Positions 27,894 through 36,383 of a DNA stretch of 64,000 bases are shown here, one piece after another. Numbering within the stretch: the stretch's first letter is position 1; every line of letters begins with the position of its first letter. This DNA is from Catenovulum sp052056295 (GTDB lineage: Bacteria > Pseudomonadota > Gammaproteobacteria > Enterobacterales > Alteromonadaceae): assembly GCF_052056295.1 (NCBI RefSeq), contig NZ_CP182493.1, positions 2,170,001-2,234,000 of the forward strand. Reading direction: 5' to 3'. A program made the position numbers and the translations under genes. The notes under the pieces are model-generated. The model was not told the DNA's origin and searched no databases. It worked only from the letters and a program-made list of their open reading frames with translations.

Positions 27894-29927
27894 TTAAAAC
27901 TCATATTGTGCTTTTAACCAAACCATACGATAACCGTTAGCCAAGCCTGTTGGATAGTTAGCAGGATTTGGCATGACATCGTAATTTTCATCAAACAAAT
28001 TATTGATAACTAAACCCAAGCTCATATTGTTAATATCAAACGGGTTTTGTGCGCTAACAGTGTAATTGACTAAATGCTGTGCAGAAAACTCAGTATTATG
28101 TCCACGAATAGGTGCAAGCTCCCAACCCTCTTGCGTTCCGACATACCTATAACTTAAAGCATGTTTAATGGAATCCGAAGGCTGCCAAGTAACACCTAGG
28201 TTAGCCAACCAATCAACAGAGCCAGCCAATTTTTGATCCTCGTCCAAATCATCCTGTGCATGGGTATAGGATAAATTAGCAAACCATTGCCATTGGCGAT
28301 TAACTTGCTGCTGAAATTCCAGCTCAATACCTTGCAATTGAATACTACCTAAATTGCGAAAAGTTGGTGATTCACCAGGGCTGATAAAAAATTCAATTAG
28401 ATCATCAACCTGAGTATCAAACACTGTACTTCTAAAAGTTAAACTTGAATCACGATAAATATAGGACAATTCAGTTGATTGCAGTTTTTCTTCTGTCAGA
28501 AGCTGCGCTTCGGTTACCGAATCAGGATTAAGCTCGCGCATAGTTGGTGGCCTAAATGCATCAGCAAATTGAAATTTAAAAATATGGTGCTCACCTTGAC
28601 GCCATACAGCGGCAACTCTTGGCGAAGTATGGCTACCCCAATCTGCATATTTATCATGACGTGCGCCCAGTGTAATTTCTAAATCATCTGCAACCGACCA
28701 CTGATTTTGAATTGTAAAGCTGCTCAGTTTTCGGTTTGATAATTCAGCGCCCATATCAATATTTGCTAATTGATTAAGCTCAAATCTTGCAATTGCATAC
28801 TCATCAACTTTGCTAACACCATGGCCAGCGGCTAAATAAATCTTATGATCTGCAGTTGGTTGCCAGTGCAGAATAATTTGACCTCGATAAAATGAATCTT
28901 TACTACTCACTCTACGATACAGTTCTGTGGTTATTTCAGGCTCAGGTCCCGGTGGGTCAACCCCTTTAGGTATGGGTAAAAAAGTAGCTAGTTTCAAATT
29001 CGATTCAGCTGTGTCTAAATTGATGCCGATTTTCAACTCATCATTAATTTGCCAAGACTTGGCCAAGCTTGCGGTAAATACCTGCTCTGCTCTAGGTTGC
29101 ATATCTTGTGGCATAGCTGCGTTTCGTCCATACCATCCTCCACGCTCGGTATCTGAGTAATTTAATTGCAACTTGTAACCTAGATACTCAAGTTGTGAAT
29201 TAACAAACTTACCTTGCTTGTGATCATAAATATCACCGGGAGAATAACCTAACCCTCGACTATAAAAGTCATCTGGATTGGTTTGCAAGCCACTATTACC
29301 TTGTTGCCACCAAGAAAAGTTACTCGATAACTTCAGGCCCGATTGGAACTCGTGCATAAGCAACAAATCGCCCTGCAAAGCGTCTTTCTCACCTGCTTTA
29401 ACTTTAATTTGATTCGTTTGATGAGTAATCACATTCACCACGGCCGAAAAAGCAAATTCGCCATACAATGATGACCCTGGCCCTCTAATCACCTCAATTC
29501 GTTCAACTTGCTCCAAAGGCAGACGCAACAGCCACTCAGTTGAACCATCATATGGCCGATTCATTGCCACACCATTTAACATCATTTTCAAATTGGTTGA
29601 GTCTAACGTCGCACCAATTCCGCGTACAATAGCGACTACCGAACCTGCGTTGTCGACACTCATGTAAAATCCTGCGGCACGTTCTAGCCCTTCTGCCACA
29701 GTGGTAGCGCCATAGCTTTCAAGCTGCTGTCCGTGCAAAATAGAAACCATGCCAGGCACATAATCAGCATTCATTTTGTTTTGAGTTGCAATTTCAGTTT
29801 GTTCATCTAAAAGTTCAAGTAACTGTGCAAGTTCATCTTCTTCATTCGCAAACAATGGTTCGCACATAAACCAATTAAATAAAACAAAAAACATAACTGT
29901 TTTATTTACAGAACGGGGAAACTGCAT
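27894..29927 (-). CDS. TonB-dependent receptor of the signalling cluster
   Basis: About 677 residues from the ATG at 29927 (AGAGG seven bases upstream; an earlier in-frame start lacks a signal sequence directly after it). The signal peptide ends near EPLFAN. A plug domain follows (about 50-170: ADYVPGMVSILHGQQL, VVAIVRGIGATLDSTNLKMMLNG, VERIEVIRGPGSSLYGEFAFSAVVNVIT), then a 22-strand-type barrel ending in Phe (VWLKAQYEF). It has no extended N-terminal anti-sigma signalling domain. It heads an apparent operon with the YfiR-like protein and the kinase, so it may sense or import the signal molecule. The substrate is unknown. Confidence 0.9.
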   Translation of the reverse strand: MQFPRSVNKTVMFFVLFNWFMCEPLFANEEDELAQLLELLDEQTEIATQNKMNADYVPGMVSILHGQQLESYGATTVAEGLERAAGFYMSVDNAGSVVAIVRGIGATLDSTNLKMMLNGVAMNRPYDGSTEWLLRLPLEQVERIEVIRGPGSSLYGEFAFSAVVNVITHQTNQIKVKAGEKDALQGDLLLMHEFQSGLKLSSNFSWWQQGNSGLQTNPDDFYSRGLGYSPGDIYDHKQGKFVNSQLEYLGYKLQLNYSDTERGGWYGRNAAMPQDMQPRAEQVFTASLAKSWQINDELKIGINLDTAESNLKLATFLPIPKGVDPPGPEPEITTELYRRVSSKDSFYRGQIILHWQPTADHKIYLAAGHGVSKVDEYAIARFELNQLANIDMGAELSNRKLSSFTIQNQWSVADDLEITLGARHDKYADWGSHTSPRVAAVWRQGEHHIFKFQFADAFRPPTMRELNPDSVTEAQLLTEEKLQSTELSYIYRDSSLTFRSTVFDTQVDDLIEFFISPGESPTFRNLGSIQLQGIELEFQQQVNRQWQWFANLSYTHAQDDLDEDQKLAGSVDWLANLGVTWQPSDSIKHALSYRYVGTQEGWELAPIRGHNTEFSAQHLVNYTVSAQNPFDINNMSLGLVINNLFDENYDVMPNPANYPTGLANGYRMVWLKAQYEF

Positions 29928-30035
29928 AACTAAACCTCTACACACTTTATCTAAGCTGGGCAGGTTACTGGCATTTACCAGCAGAAACAATTGCAAAGTA
30001 TTAACCTAACAACTCATAGTGATTTATTTAAGTAG

Positions 30036-30051
30036 TACAATAATCAGACCA
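30036..30051 (-). promoter_or_regulatory. Possible weak sigma-54 promoter of the TonB receptor operon
   Basis: The minus strand reads TGGTCTG-ATTA-TTGTA, which keeps the GG and the G of the -12 element with correct spacing but has T in place of the key C. It lies about 110 bases before the receptor ATG and 90-140 bases from the TATAAGC sites. This is a weak match. Confidence 0.3.
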
Positions 30052-30142
30052 AGATCTTTTAAAATATAAAAAACTATACAAATCAAAAAACTAAACAAAC
30101 TAAAATTAGAATCTGGCTAAAATAAATTTTCCTATAGGCACA

Positions 30143-30179
30143 TATAAGCGTTTTTTGCTTATAATCACTGTATATAAGC
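30143..30179 (+). promoter_or_regulatory. TATAAGC sites and TATAAT promoter of the response regulator gene
   Basis: TATAAGC occurs at 30143-30149 and 30173-30179 and inverted (GCTTATA) at 30157-30163; the first two form a seven-base inverted repeat with a seven-base gap, and the direct copies are 30 bp apart. The inverted copy overlaps a perfect TATAAT -10 box (30160-30165), whose -35 region (GGCACA) is weak. The sites therefore cover the gene's own predicted promoter. Confidence 0.5.
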
Positions 30180-30196
30180 CAACTAAATTTAACGCT

Positions 30197-31762
30197 ATGC
30201 ACACTAACCAACACAACTCAGTTGTTCTCATAGTTGATGACCAACCCGACAACCTAGACGTTTTAGTTAATTATCTCGCCGATAGTGGTTTGGAACTATT
30301 AGTTGCAACTAGTGGTAGTGAAGCGTTGGAGTTGGCGTGTGAACGAACTCCCGACTTAGTTTTGTTAGATGTCATGATGCCTGAGCTAGATGGTTTTCAA
30401 GTATGCACACAACTAAAAGTAAACCCAAACACAGCAACAACACCTGTAATATTTATGAGCGCGTATTCAGACACAGCTAGACGACTTGAAGGATTTAAAG
30501 TAGGCGCAATTGATTTTGTAACTAAACCCCTGCAGCGTGAAGAAGTGCTTGCGCGTATTCAAGCACATCTGACTATCGTTGAACAACAAAAGTTATTACA
30601 GGCCAAAAATCAGCAGTTAGAAATACTCAATGCTCAACTAACATCTGAAATAGACAAACGCCAACAAGCCGAATCAGCGCGTGATTTGGTTGATGAAAAA
30701 TTCACTTCGTTAACGAAAAGAGAAGCGCAACACTGGCAAATAGAAAACTTTGTTGGACAAAGCCAAAGCGTAATCCATCTAATAGAGGAAGTTAGAAGCC
30801 TTCAATTTGCACCTAATACCAATGTTTTAGTCTTGGGTGAAAGTGGTACAGGTAAAGAGTTAATTTCTCGAGCAATTCATTATGGTAGTAAACGTGCCAC
30901 AAAACCTTTTATTGCGGTTAATTGTTCGGCAATACCCGCAGATTTAGCCGATGCTGAATTGTTCGGTCACATTAAAGGCGCGTATACAGGCGCAACAGCT
31001 GACCGACATGGTTATTTTGTGCAAGCAGACGGCGGCACGTTATTTCTAGATGAAATTGGCGACATGCCTTTAGCTTTACAAGCGAAATTATTAAGAGTTT
31101 TAGAAGATGGCATTGTTACACCTGTAGGTGGGCGCAAAAGTCAAAAAGTTGATGTGCGTATAGTTGCCGCAACCAATATAAATTTGCAAGAAAAAGTACA
31201 AGCTAAAGAATTTAGGCAAGACTTATTTTACCGATTAGCTGGCTATCAAATTTCACTGCCCGCACTGCGCGAACGAACAGGTGATGTATCACTATTAGCG
31301 CAAAAATTTGTGAGCATACTAGCCGAACAAATGGGTCGTGAGTCATGCGAAATTTCAGTAGCCGCACTGAATGCATTGAACCGTTATCACTTTCCGGGCA
31401 ATGTGCGCGAGTTAAAAAACATGATGGAATACGCCCTGATAGCAAGTCGGGGACAAAATATTGATGTGCCGCATTTACATTTTATGCAGCCAATTGATGA
31501 CGTTGCATCAGAAGTTATCAATAACACACCAACACAAGCTATTCCATCCCCGACAGTTTCGAGCGACTTGTTTAACAATCAAAACCAGGAAGCTATGTTA
31601 CTAGAGCATGCAAAACATCAGGGTAAAATAGACAACACATCAGCCCAACAACTGTTACAGGTAGACCATAGCAGAGCGTCATATCTGCTAAAAAAACTGC
31701 ATAAAGAGGGTAAATTAACTAAAAAAGGCGAACGTCGCTGGAGTTATTACGAGCTCGCCTAG
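30197..31762 (+). CDS. Sigma-54-dependent response regulator (receiver, AAA+, winged-helix-like C-terminus)
   Basis: About 521 residues from the ATG at 30197; the upstream TTG at 30155 lies inside the predicted promoter. The receiver domain (10-125) has phospho-acceptor Asp58 in LLDVMMPELDG. A coiled linker follows (130-180). The AAA+ domain (about 190-420) shows Walker A GESGTGKE (214-221), the sigma-54 contact loop GAYTGA (261-266), Walker B GGTLFLDEIGD and the arginine-finger region. The C-terminus (about 465-521) does not look like the usual Fis-type HTH; AQQLLQVDHSRASYLLKKLHKEGKLTKKGERRWSYY suggests a winged helix. It is divergent from the TonB/YfiR-like/kinase operon and is the best candidate activator of the giant gene. 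Confidence 0.92.
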   Translation: MHTNQHNSVVLIVDDQPDNLDVLVNYLADSGLELLVATSGSEALELACERTPDLVLLDVMMPELDGFQVCTQLKVNPNTATTPVIFMSAYSDTARRLEGFKVGAIDFVTKPLQREEVLARIQAHLTIVEQQKLLQAKNQQLEILNAQLTSEIDKRQQAESARDLVDEKFTSLTKREAQHWQIENFVGQSQSVIHLIEEVRSLQFAPNTNVLVLGESGTGKELISRAIHYGSKRATKPFIAVNCSAIPADLADAELFGHIKGAYTGATADRHGYFVQADGGTLFLDEIGDMPLALQAKLLRVLEDGIVTPVGGRKSQKVDVRIVAATNINLQEKVQAKEFRQDLFYRLAGYQISLPALRERTGDVSLLAQKFVSILAEQMGRESCEISVAALNALNRYHFPGNVRELKNMMEYALIASRGQNIDVPHLHFMQPIDDVASEVINNTPTQAIPSPTVSSDLFNNQNQEAMLLEHAKHQGKIDNTSAQQLLQVDHSRASYLLKKLHKEGKLTKKGERRWSYYELA

Positions 31763-31786
31763 TTATAAAGAGTTAACTTTTTTGCT

Positions 31787-32167
31787 TTAAGTTAAACAGA
31801 TTAAAATACTGACTAAAATTAAACCTATCCAACCAGGATGTTTGCCGTTAGTGGCAAATATCACTAGTAGTCCAGATAGCGCCATAACAATGGCAATTAT
31901 AAGTTTGATCTGAGTATTTTGATAAATTTCACTGCTCGGCGATGCCAACAAAACCAACAATGCAGCTATGGCAAATCCAAACAGGCTGACAATATGCCAA
32001 CTCGCCCATAGTATTCTGATATGCCGTTGTTTTAACGGTGGAACAGCAATAGTGGGCACGATAGAGTTTGTTCTTAACTGAGAAAAAATCAATTTCTCCC
32101 CCAAGCAAGAATGTATTATGCCAACTAGGCTTGTTAAAACAGCCGCTAACAACAAATATAAATCCAT
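31787..32167 (-). CDS. Hypothetical four-helix membrane protein
   Basis: A 126-residue protein with four hydrophobic segments (about 3-20, 52-72, 85-105 and 108-124). Conserved-looking features are IIHSCLGEKLIF after the first helix, a WASWHIVS segment and NGKHPGWIG before the last helix, which give three His near membrane faces. Similar small proteins are annotated only as membrane proteins. It lies nine bases downstream of another four-helix protein and 25 bases from the convergent response regulator gene. Confidence 0.6.
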   Translation of the reverse strand: MDLYLLLAAVLTSLVGIIHSCLGEKLIFSQLRTNSIVPTIAVPPLKQRHIRILWASWHIVSLFGFAIAALLVLLASPSSEIYQNTQIKLIIAIVMALSGLLVIFATNGKHPGWIGLILVSILICLT

Positions 32168-32176
32168 ACAATCTCG

Positions 32177-32617
32177 CTATTTAACCTGATGTGTTTGCCA
32201 GCAAAAGCCAATTAAAAACAGTAAACCGGCAATAAACCAAGTAATACCTGCAACAACTGAAAAGCCACTAACCATTTGTGGAAAAATAAACGATAGTGGA
32301 ATAGTCGCTAAACCTCGAACTAAACACACAGCAGAAATGCTATAACTTGCAGTAGTTAGCAAGGGTAGCCTTTTAATGAGCCCTGCAGCAGACAAAGCAA
32401 ATAACCCACAAATAACAAAAAGAGCAGATACAAAAACAGTCGCTATCGGCGCTAATAAAGTCCCGTTTTTTGCAGATTCAATTAGTTCTGTCGGTGCCAT
32501 TTGTGCTTGGTAACAGCTAGGTCCTAAATAAATACACGACATGTGCGCAAAAGCGGTGAATCCCGCAATAGCTGCAAATGCGCACAACATAGCGGTTGAG
32601 ATGTTTTTCTTGTACAT
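32177..32617 (-). CDS. Hypothetical four-helix membrane protein
   Basis: A 146-residue protein with four hydrophobic segments (about 7-28, 55-76, 84-108 and 118-138). A good AAGGA site lies before the ATG. The first loop has two Cys (MSCIYLGPSCYQAQ) that could form a disulfide. No family is recognised with confidence. It forms a same-strand run with the following four-helix protein and the preceding DM13 lipoprotein (49-base gap), which may be one operon. Confidence 0.6.
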   Translation of the reverse strand: MYKKNISTAMLCAFAAIAGFTAFAHMSCIYLGPSCYQAQMAPTELIESAKNGTLLAPIATVFVSALFVICGLFALSAAGLIKRLPLLTTASYSISAVCLVRGLATIPLSFIFPQMVSGFSVVAGITWFIAGLLFLIGFCWQTHQVK

Positions 32618-32665
32618 AATACGTCCTTGTAAAATTTAATAACTCTGTAGCTTGAACCATTTTTA

Positions 32666-33160
32666 CTACATAAACAATCCATCACCAAAACTAACATTAA
32701 AATCAGCACACCAGACACTGAGACCATTTAGTTTATCAAGCTGATCTGCTGAAGTTAACGTCACGTCTATACTGTCGCCGCTATACACAGTGCCATTGAG
32801 CATAGGGCCAATCGCAAAACCAGCGCCGTCATCTCGGTAGTTACCATCAATGCCGCCATAAAAATAAACAGCTGGGCCACCACCGTCATAGTTAAAAGCA
32901 GAAACCCGAATGGTACAGTTATCAATAATTTGAGCTGAACCACTCACATCATGGGCTAAAGTACTAAATACCATAGTTTTACCAACACTCGGATGGTCGT
33001 TCTGGCCGCATTGATAGTCAGCCATCATGTCCATGTCATCATTCATTTGTTCTGAATTTGAACCACCCGCATCTATATCAACTTTAGTATCACTGCCACA
33101 GCTAGCTAACGTTAACACGGCCGCCAATAACACAATATACTGACTCAATTTAATCTTCAT
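32666..33160 (-). CDS. DM13-domain lipoprotein
   Basis: A 164-residue lipoprotein (lipobox LASC, Cys near residue 21) with an acidic, Met-rich linker (NSEQMNDDMDMMADY). Residues about 60-160 match the DM13 domain: GSAQIIDNCTIRVSAFNYDGGGPAVYFYGGIDGNY, FAIGPMLNGTVYSGDSIDVTL and the Cys-bearing GLSVWCADFNVSFG. DM13 domains are proposed electron-transfer or redox modules with a conserved Cys. The protein should sit in the periplasm on a lipid anchor. Two small membrane proteins follow on the same strand and might be partners. Confidence 0.82.
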   Translation of the reverse strand: MKIKLSQYIVLLAAVLTLASCGSDTKVDIDAGGSNSEQMNDDMDMMADYQCGQNDHPSVGKTMVFSTLAHDVSGSAQIIDNCTIRVSAFNYDGGGPAVYFYGGIDGNYRDDGAGFAIGPMLNGTVYSGDSIDVTLTSADQLDKLNGLSVWCADFNVSFGDGLFM

Positions 33161-33240
33161 CTCGCGAATCCTCTGTTGTTTTTCACTTGAAACCCTGCAT
33201 GAAAAACTAGACCGAGAAACGATTAAAAAACTTTCATTGG

Positions 33241-35322
33241 TTAAAAAGTAATACTCATACCAACGGATGGAAAAATACCAAGATCTTGTTCTTCTTCAAT
33301 AAACAACTCGCCGGTTTGGTTTACCCGTTTGTAGTCTAAATCTCGTCCTATGGTATTACGTCGATTCAGTGCGTTAATCACATCAACAAAAAATTTAGCT
33401 TGGTTATTCATTAAGGTAAAGTCGTGTTGCAAACGTATATCTAAGCGCGCATACACAGGTAATCTATCGCCATAAGGCTCGTCATAAACTCCTATATATC
33501 TGTCTGGAAACAATGGATTTTCCTCAATGCCGACAGGTTTGTTATAGGCTTCACCAGATTTAGCAACAAAACGAAAACCAATATCCCAAGTTGGACTGAA
33601 TTGATAATTGGCGACTAAATTAAACACCAGCGGGGTATCAAGTCGGTAATCGGCAGTTTGGCCAGTTAAATTGTTGCTTCTTTGACTACGCGAATAACTA
33701 AGTGAGGCCCAACCATACCAATTATTTGCACGATCGCGATTGAGTAATAAATCAACACCTTTAGCATCCCCTGAAGTTTGTGCAACATAAAATTCTTGCT
33801 CTGGGTCGTCTTCTTCAGCTAACGCTGTTGGCAGTCGGTCAAAGGTTTTGTAATAACTGTCGATTTGCCAGTTCCAGTTTTCGGCTAAATCACCTTTAAA
33901 ACCAAAAGTGTAGTGATTTGACACTGGCTGTTGCATATTTGGGTTACCAATTTCAGGTAAAACAGTGCCAATATCAGCAAAGCGGTTATAACGTCCGGCT
34001 GACGACAACAAGGTTAAGTTGGGCAAAATATGCCAAGTAAATGCCATGCGCGGATGAACAAATTCTTCATCTAAATAACTGTTGTAAGTAGCTTGCACAC
34101 CTGTTTCTAAACTAACATTAGGGTTAAGTTGCCAATAATCACTGATATAAAATGAGCTGTCTTCACTGTTAAGTTGATGTTGAATTTGGATATTGTCGCG
34201 CCGTGTCGTTTGGCACTCGCTGTCAAATTCAGTACAAACAAAATGCACTGAGTTGAGATCATACTTAAATTGTGTTTTTTTGTGCTCAGCGCCAACAGTA
34301 ATATTGTGCGTTTGGCCTAGTGCAAACTTAATTTGCCCTTTGATGTATTGCTCAACAAAATCAATTTTTTCGTAGTAGTCTTCACCCCATTCTGTGGTCA
34401 TTTTGTCTTGGTAACGGGCAAGTATCCACTTCATTTCTGTACTGTGATTTGGATTGTACAACCAGCTAATTGCTTGGCTATCAAACCCCTCGTCAATTTT
34501 TGCTTCCCCTGCAAAATCAGGATTTAACGCGGCCATATCGGATGCTTGAGTAAATTCAGCTTCGGCATAATCACTGGCACCAACAGCCATTAAGGTAATT
34601 TGATGATTTGAGTTAATATCCCAAACATATTTGGCTAAATAATCACTGTCTTCTGGTGGGCTAATAATTCGAAAGCCATCTTCATCCGCTTCATCTTCTT
34701 CTGGGATAAAATATTGAATCAAACCTTTACGTGCAGATAAATAAAATGCTGAGCTGCCTGTTACTTGCCCTTCAACAAATACACCTGCGCGTAATAACGA
34801 CGCATCTAAAGTAACAGCTAACTCTTGTTTTTTGGGATCGCGTAAACGCACATCAAAAACAGCGCCAGTTGCACCAGTATACTCAGCACCAAATCCAGCA
34901 GAATAGAGTTGAAAATCTTGAATGGTTTGCGCATCAAATATTGAGGTATTAAATTGATGGAAGATATAACCCGCTGGCATGCCATCAATATAATATTTAT
35001 TATCCGCCGGAGAAGAACCACGCACTGCGGGTTCGCCGCCAGAAGTTGGCATAATCACCCCAGGCAAGGCACTCACAGCAGCAATAGGATCGCCCATAGA
35101 TCCCGGCATACTAGTAATTTTTTCAGCATTTTCGGTAATTTGTGTGTAATAAGCACGGCGACTGCCAACTACGATAATTTCTTCAGTTGTTGACGATTTT
35201 TCTACTGATTCACCTTGAATGTTTTCCAGTAATTCTGGCGACAATTCGCCATCTTGGGCAAATACATTTTGGCCGACTAACATTAGCCAAGCGAGATAAC
35301 TGGGTTTAAGTGAAAATTGCAT
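33241..35322 (-). CDS. TonB-dependent receptor
   Basis: A 693-residue outer-membrane receptor with a signal peptide (cleavage near NVFAQ), a TonB-box-like EEIIVVGSR at about 47-55 and a plug domain (AVSALPGVIMPTSGGEPAVRGSSPADNKYYIDGMP, about 80-180). The barrel ends in SVGMSITF with a terminal Phe. AAGGAG precedes the ATG. It is divergent from the MipA gene, and the shared 189-bp gap carries GTTACAC repeats that may affect both. The barrel has Asp/Glu-rich loops (PEEDEADEDGF), which could suit cation or metal-chelate binding, but the substrate is unknown. Confidence 0.88.
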   Translation of the reverse strand: MQFSLKPSYLAWLMLVGQNVFAQDGELSPELLENIQGESVEKSSTTEEIIVVGSRRAYYTQITENAEKITSMPGSMGDPIAAVSALPGVIMPTSGGEPAVRGSSPADNKYYIDGMPAGYIFHQFNTSIFDAQTIQDFQLYSAGFGAEYTGATGAVFDVRLRDPKKQELAVTLDASLLRAGVFVEGQVTGSSAFYLSARKGLIQYFIPEEDEADEDGFRIISPPEDSDYLAKYVWDINSNHQITLMAVGASDYAEAEFTQASDMAALNPDFAGEAKIDEGFDSQAISWLYNPNHSTEMKWILARYQDKMTTEWGEDYYEKIDFVEQYIKGQIKFALGQTHNITVGAEHKKTQFKYDLNSVHFVCTEFDSECQTTRRDNIQIQHQLNSEDSSFYISDYWQLNPNVSLETGVQATYNSYLDEEFVHPRMAFTWHILPNLTLLSSAGRYNRFADIGTVLPEIGNPNMQQPVSNHYTFGFKGDLAENWNWQIDSYYKTFDRLPTALAEEDDPEQEFYVAQTSGDAKGVDLLLNRDRANNWYGWASLSYSRSQRSNNLTGQTADYRLDTPLVFNLVANYQFSPTWDIGFRFVAKSGEAYNKPVGIEENPLFPDRYIGVYDEPYGDRLPVYARLDIRLQHDFTLMNNQAKFFVDVINALNRRNTIGRDLDYKRVNQTGELFIEEEQDLGIFPSVGMSITF

Positions 35323-35410
35323 AACAGGACTCCTTTCAAATAATATGCAACCAGCTTACACAACAAGTTCAATTGTTTTTGTATCCGAGCTTTGCTGTTA
35401 TGTATCAGTT

Positions 35411-35471
35411 TGTAACGCTTTGATTTAATTCAAGCTCTGTTACACTCGGTTACACATATAACAGAGATAAT
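35411..35471 (+). promoter_or_regulatory. GTTACAC direct repeats and promoter of the MipA operon
   Basis: GTTACAC occurs at 35439-35445 and 35449-35455, exactly ten bases apart, and the inverse TGTAAC at 35411-35416. Ten-base tandem half-sites are typical of OmpR-family regulators, and GTTACA is the core of the RstA box. A GATAAT -10-like element lies at 35466-35471, so the repeats occupy the -35 region. Confidence 0.55.
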
Positions 35472-35511
35472 CGCGCACAATTCGATAACGGATTATTAAG
35501 GTTTCAGTTTT

Positions 35512-36372
35512 ATGCAATTGTTTAAGTTTTACCTCAGCTGTGTATTAGCTGCAGCAACATTATTCAGCCCAGTACAAGCGGACGATATAAGCCACTCAGT
35601 CCGTGGTGGCGCGAGTATTCCAGCTGATCAAAACGGTGGTTTTTTAGATCTTGGGTTAGGTATTAGCTATTATAAAAGCCCGCTATGGGGTTATCCCGAA
35701 GATAATATCGAGCAAAATTTTGGTTGGGCACCTGAATTTTATTTAAATATTAATGGCCGTTACCAATATAAAGGTTTTTTTATCGAAGCTTATGCAGAAG
35801 GTATTAACGGCTTTAACATGGGCTATAACCTAGTGAGTGATTCTACTTGGTCTGTTGATATCATAGGTGCGCCAGTGCATTACGGCATGGGGGATGATGA
35901 TGACAACAAAGCGTGGAAAAACTCTAAGTTAAAACCACGTGAAGGCGATTTTAATTTAGGTATTAGAACCAACTACGCCCACCCAAATTACATGGTAGAA
36001 GTAAGGCTGTTGCAAGATATTTCGGGCGCGCATGACGGCCATACCATCTCCACTTTGCTGGGTAAAAACTGGCAGCAGCGTAATCTAAATCTGCACCTGT
36101 TGGCTGGGCTGGTTTATCACAGTAAACACGCCGGAGAATATTATTTTAATGTCAGCCCAGAAGAAGCAAGTGAAACAATTCCAGCTTACTCAGATGCAAA
36201 AGCAGGTCTAGTGGCAAATGCTGAGTTTGGTTTGACTTATCCAATTAAAGAAGACTGGGTATGGCGTGGTTTTTATCGATATACAAAAATACTCTCTGGT
36301 GTTGACGACAGTCCATTACTAGTCCATGACGAAGCACATATCTTTGCATCGTCAGTAAGCTACGTATTCTGA
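35512..36372 (+). CDS. MipA/OmpV family outer-membrane protein
   Basis: A 286-residue protein with a signal peptide (cleavage near VQADD) and a beta-barrel pattern that ends in SSVSYVF with a terminal Phe. The YYFNVSPEEASETIPAYSDAKAG segment is the hallmark of MipA/OmpV proteins, which act as outer-membrane barrels or as scaffolds for murein enzymes. It starts an operon with a DUF3019 protein and a two-component pair. The same gene grouping in related bacteria suggests that the two-component pair controls this protein in response to envelope stress or peptides. Confidence 0.88.
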   Translation: MQLFKFYLSCVLAAATLFSPVQADDISHSVRGGASIPADQNGGFLDLGLGISYYKSPLWGYPEDNIEQNFGWAPEFYLNINGRYQYKGFFIEAYAEGINGFNMGYNLVSDSTWSVDIIGAPVHYGMGDDDDNKAWKNSKLKPREGDFNLGIRTNYAHPNYMVEVRLLQDISGAHDGHTISTLLGKNWQQRNLNLHLLAGLVYHSKHAGEYYFNVSPEEASETIPAYSDAKAGLVANAEFGLTYPIKEDWVWRGFYRYTKILSGVDDSPLLVHDEAHIFASSVSYVF

Positions 36373-36383
36373 GGAACAAGGAT

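Noticed and set aside
30155..30196. Upstream TTG start for the sigma-54 regulator
   Set aside because: It lies before the predicted -10 box and start site and adds fourteen residues ahead of a standard receiver-domain start.
31763..31790. Possible terminator between the sigma-54 regulator and the convergent membrane-protein gene
   Set aside because: The TTAACTT/AAGTTAA stem is weak and AT-only apart from one base pair.
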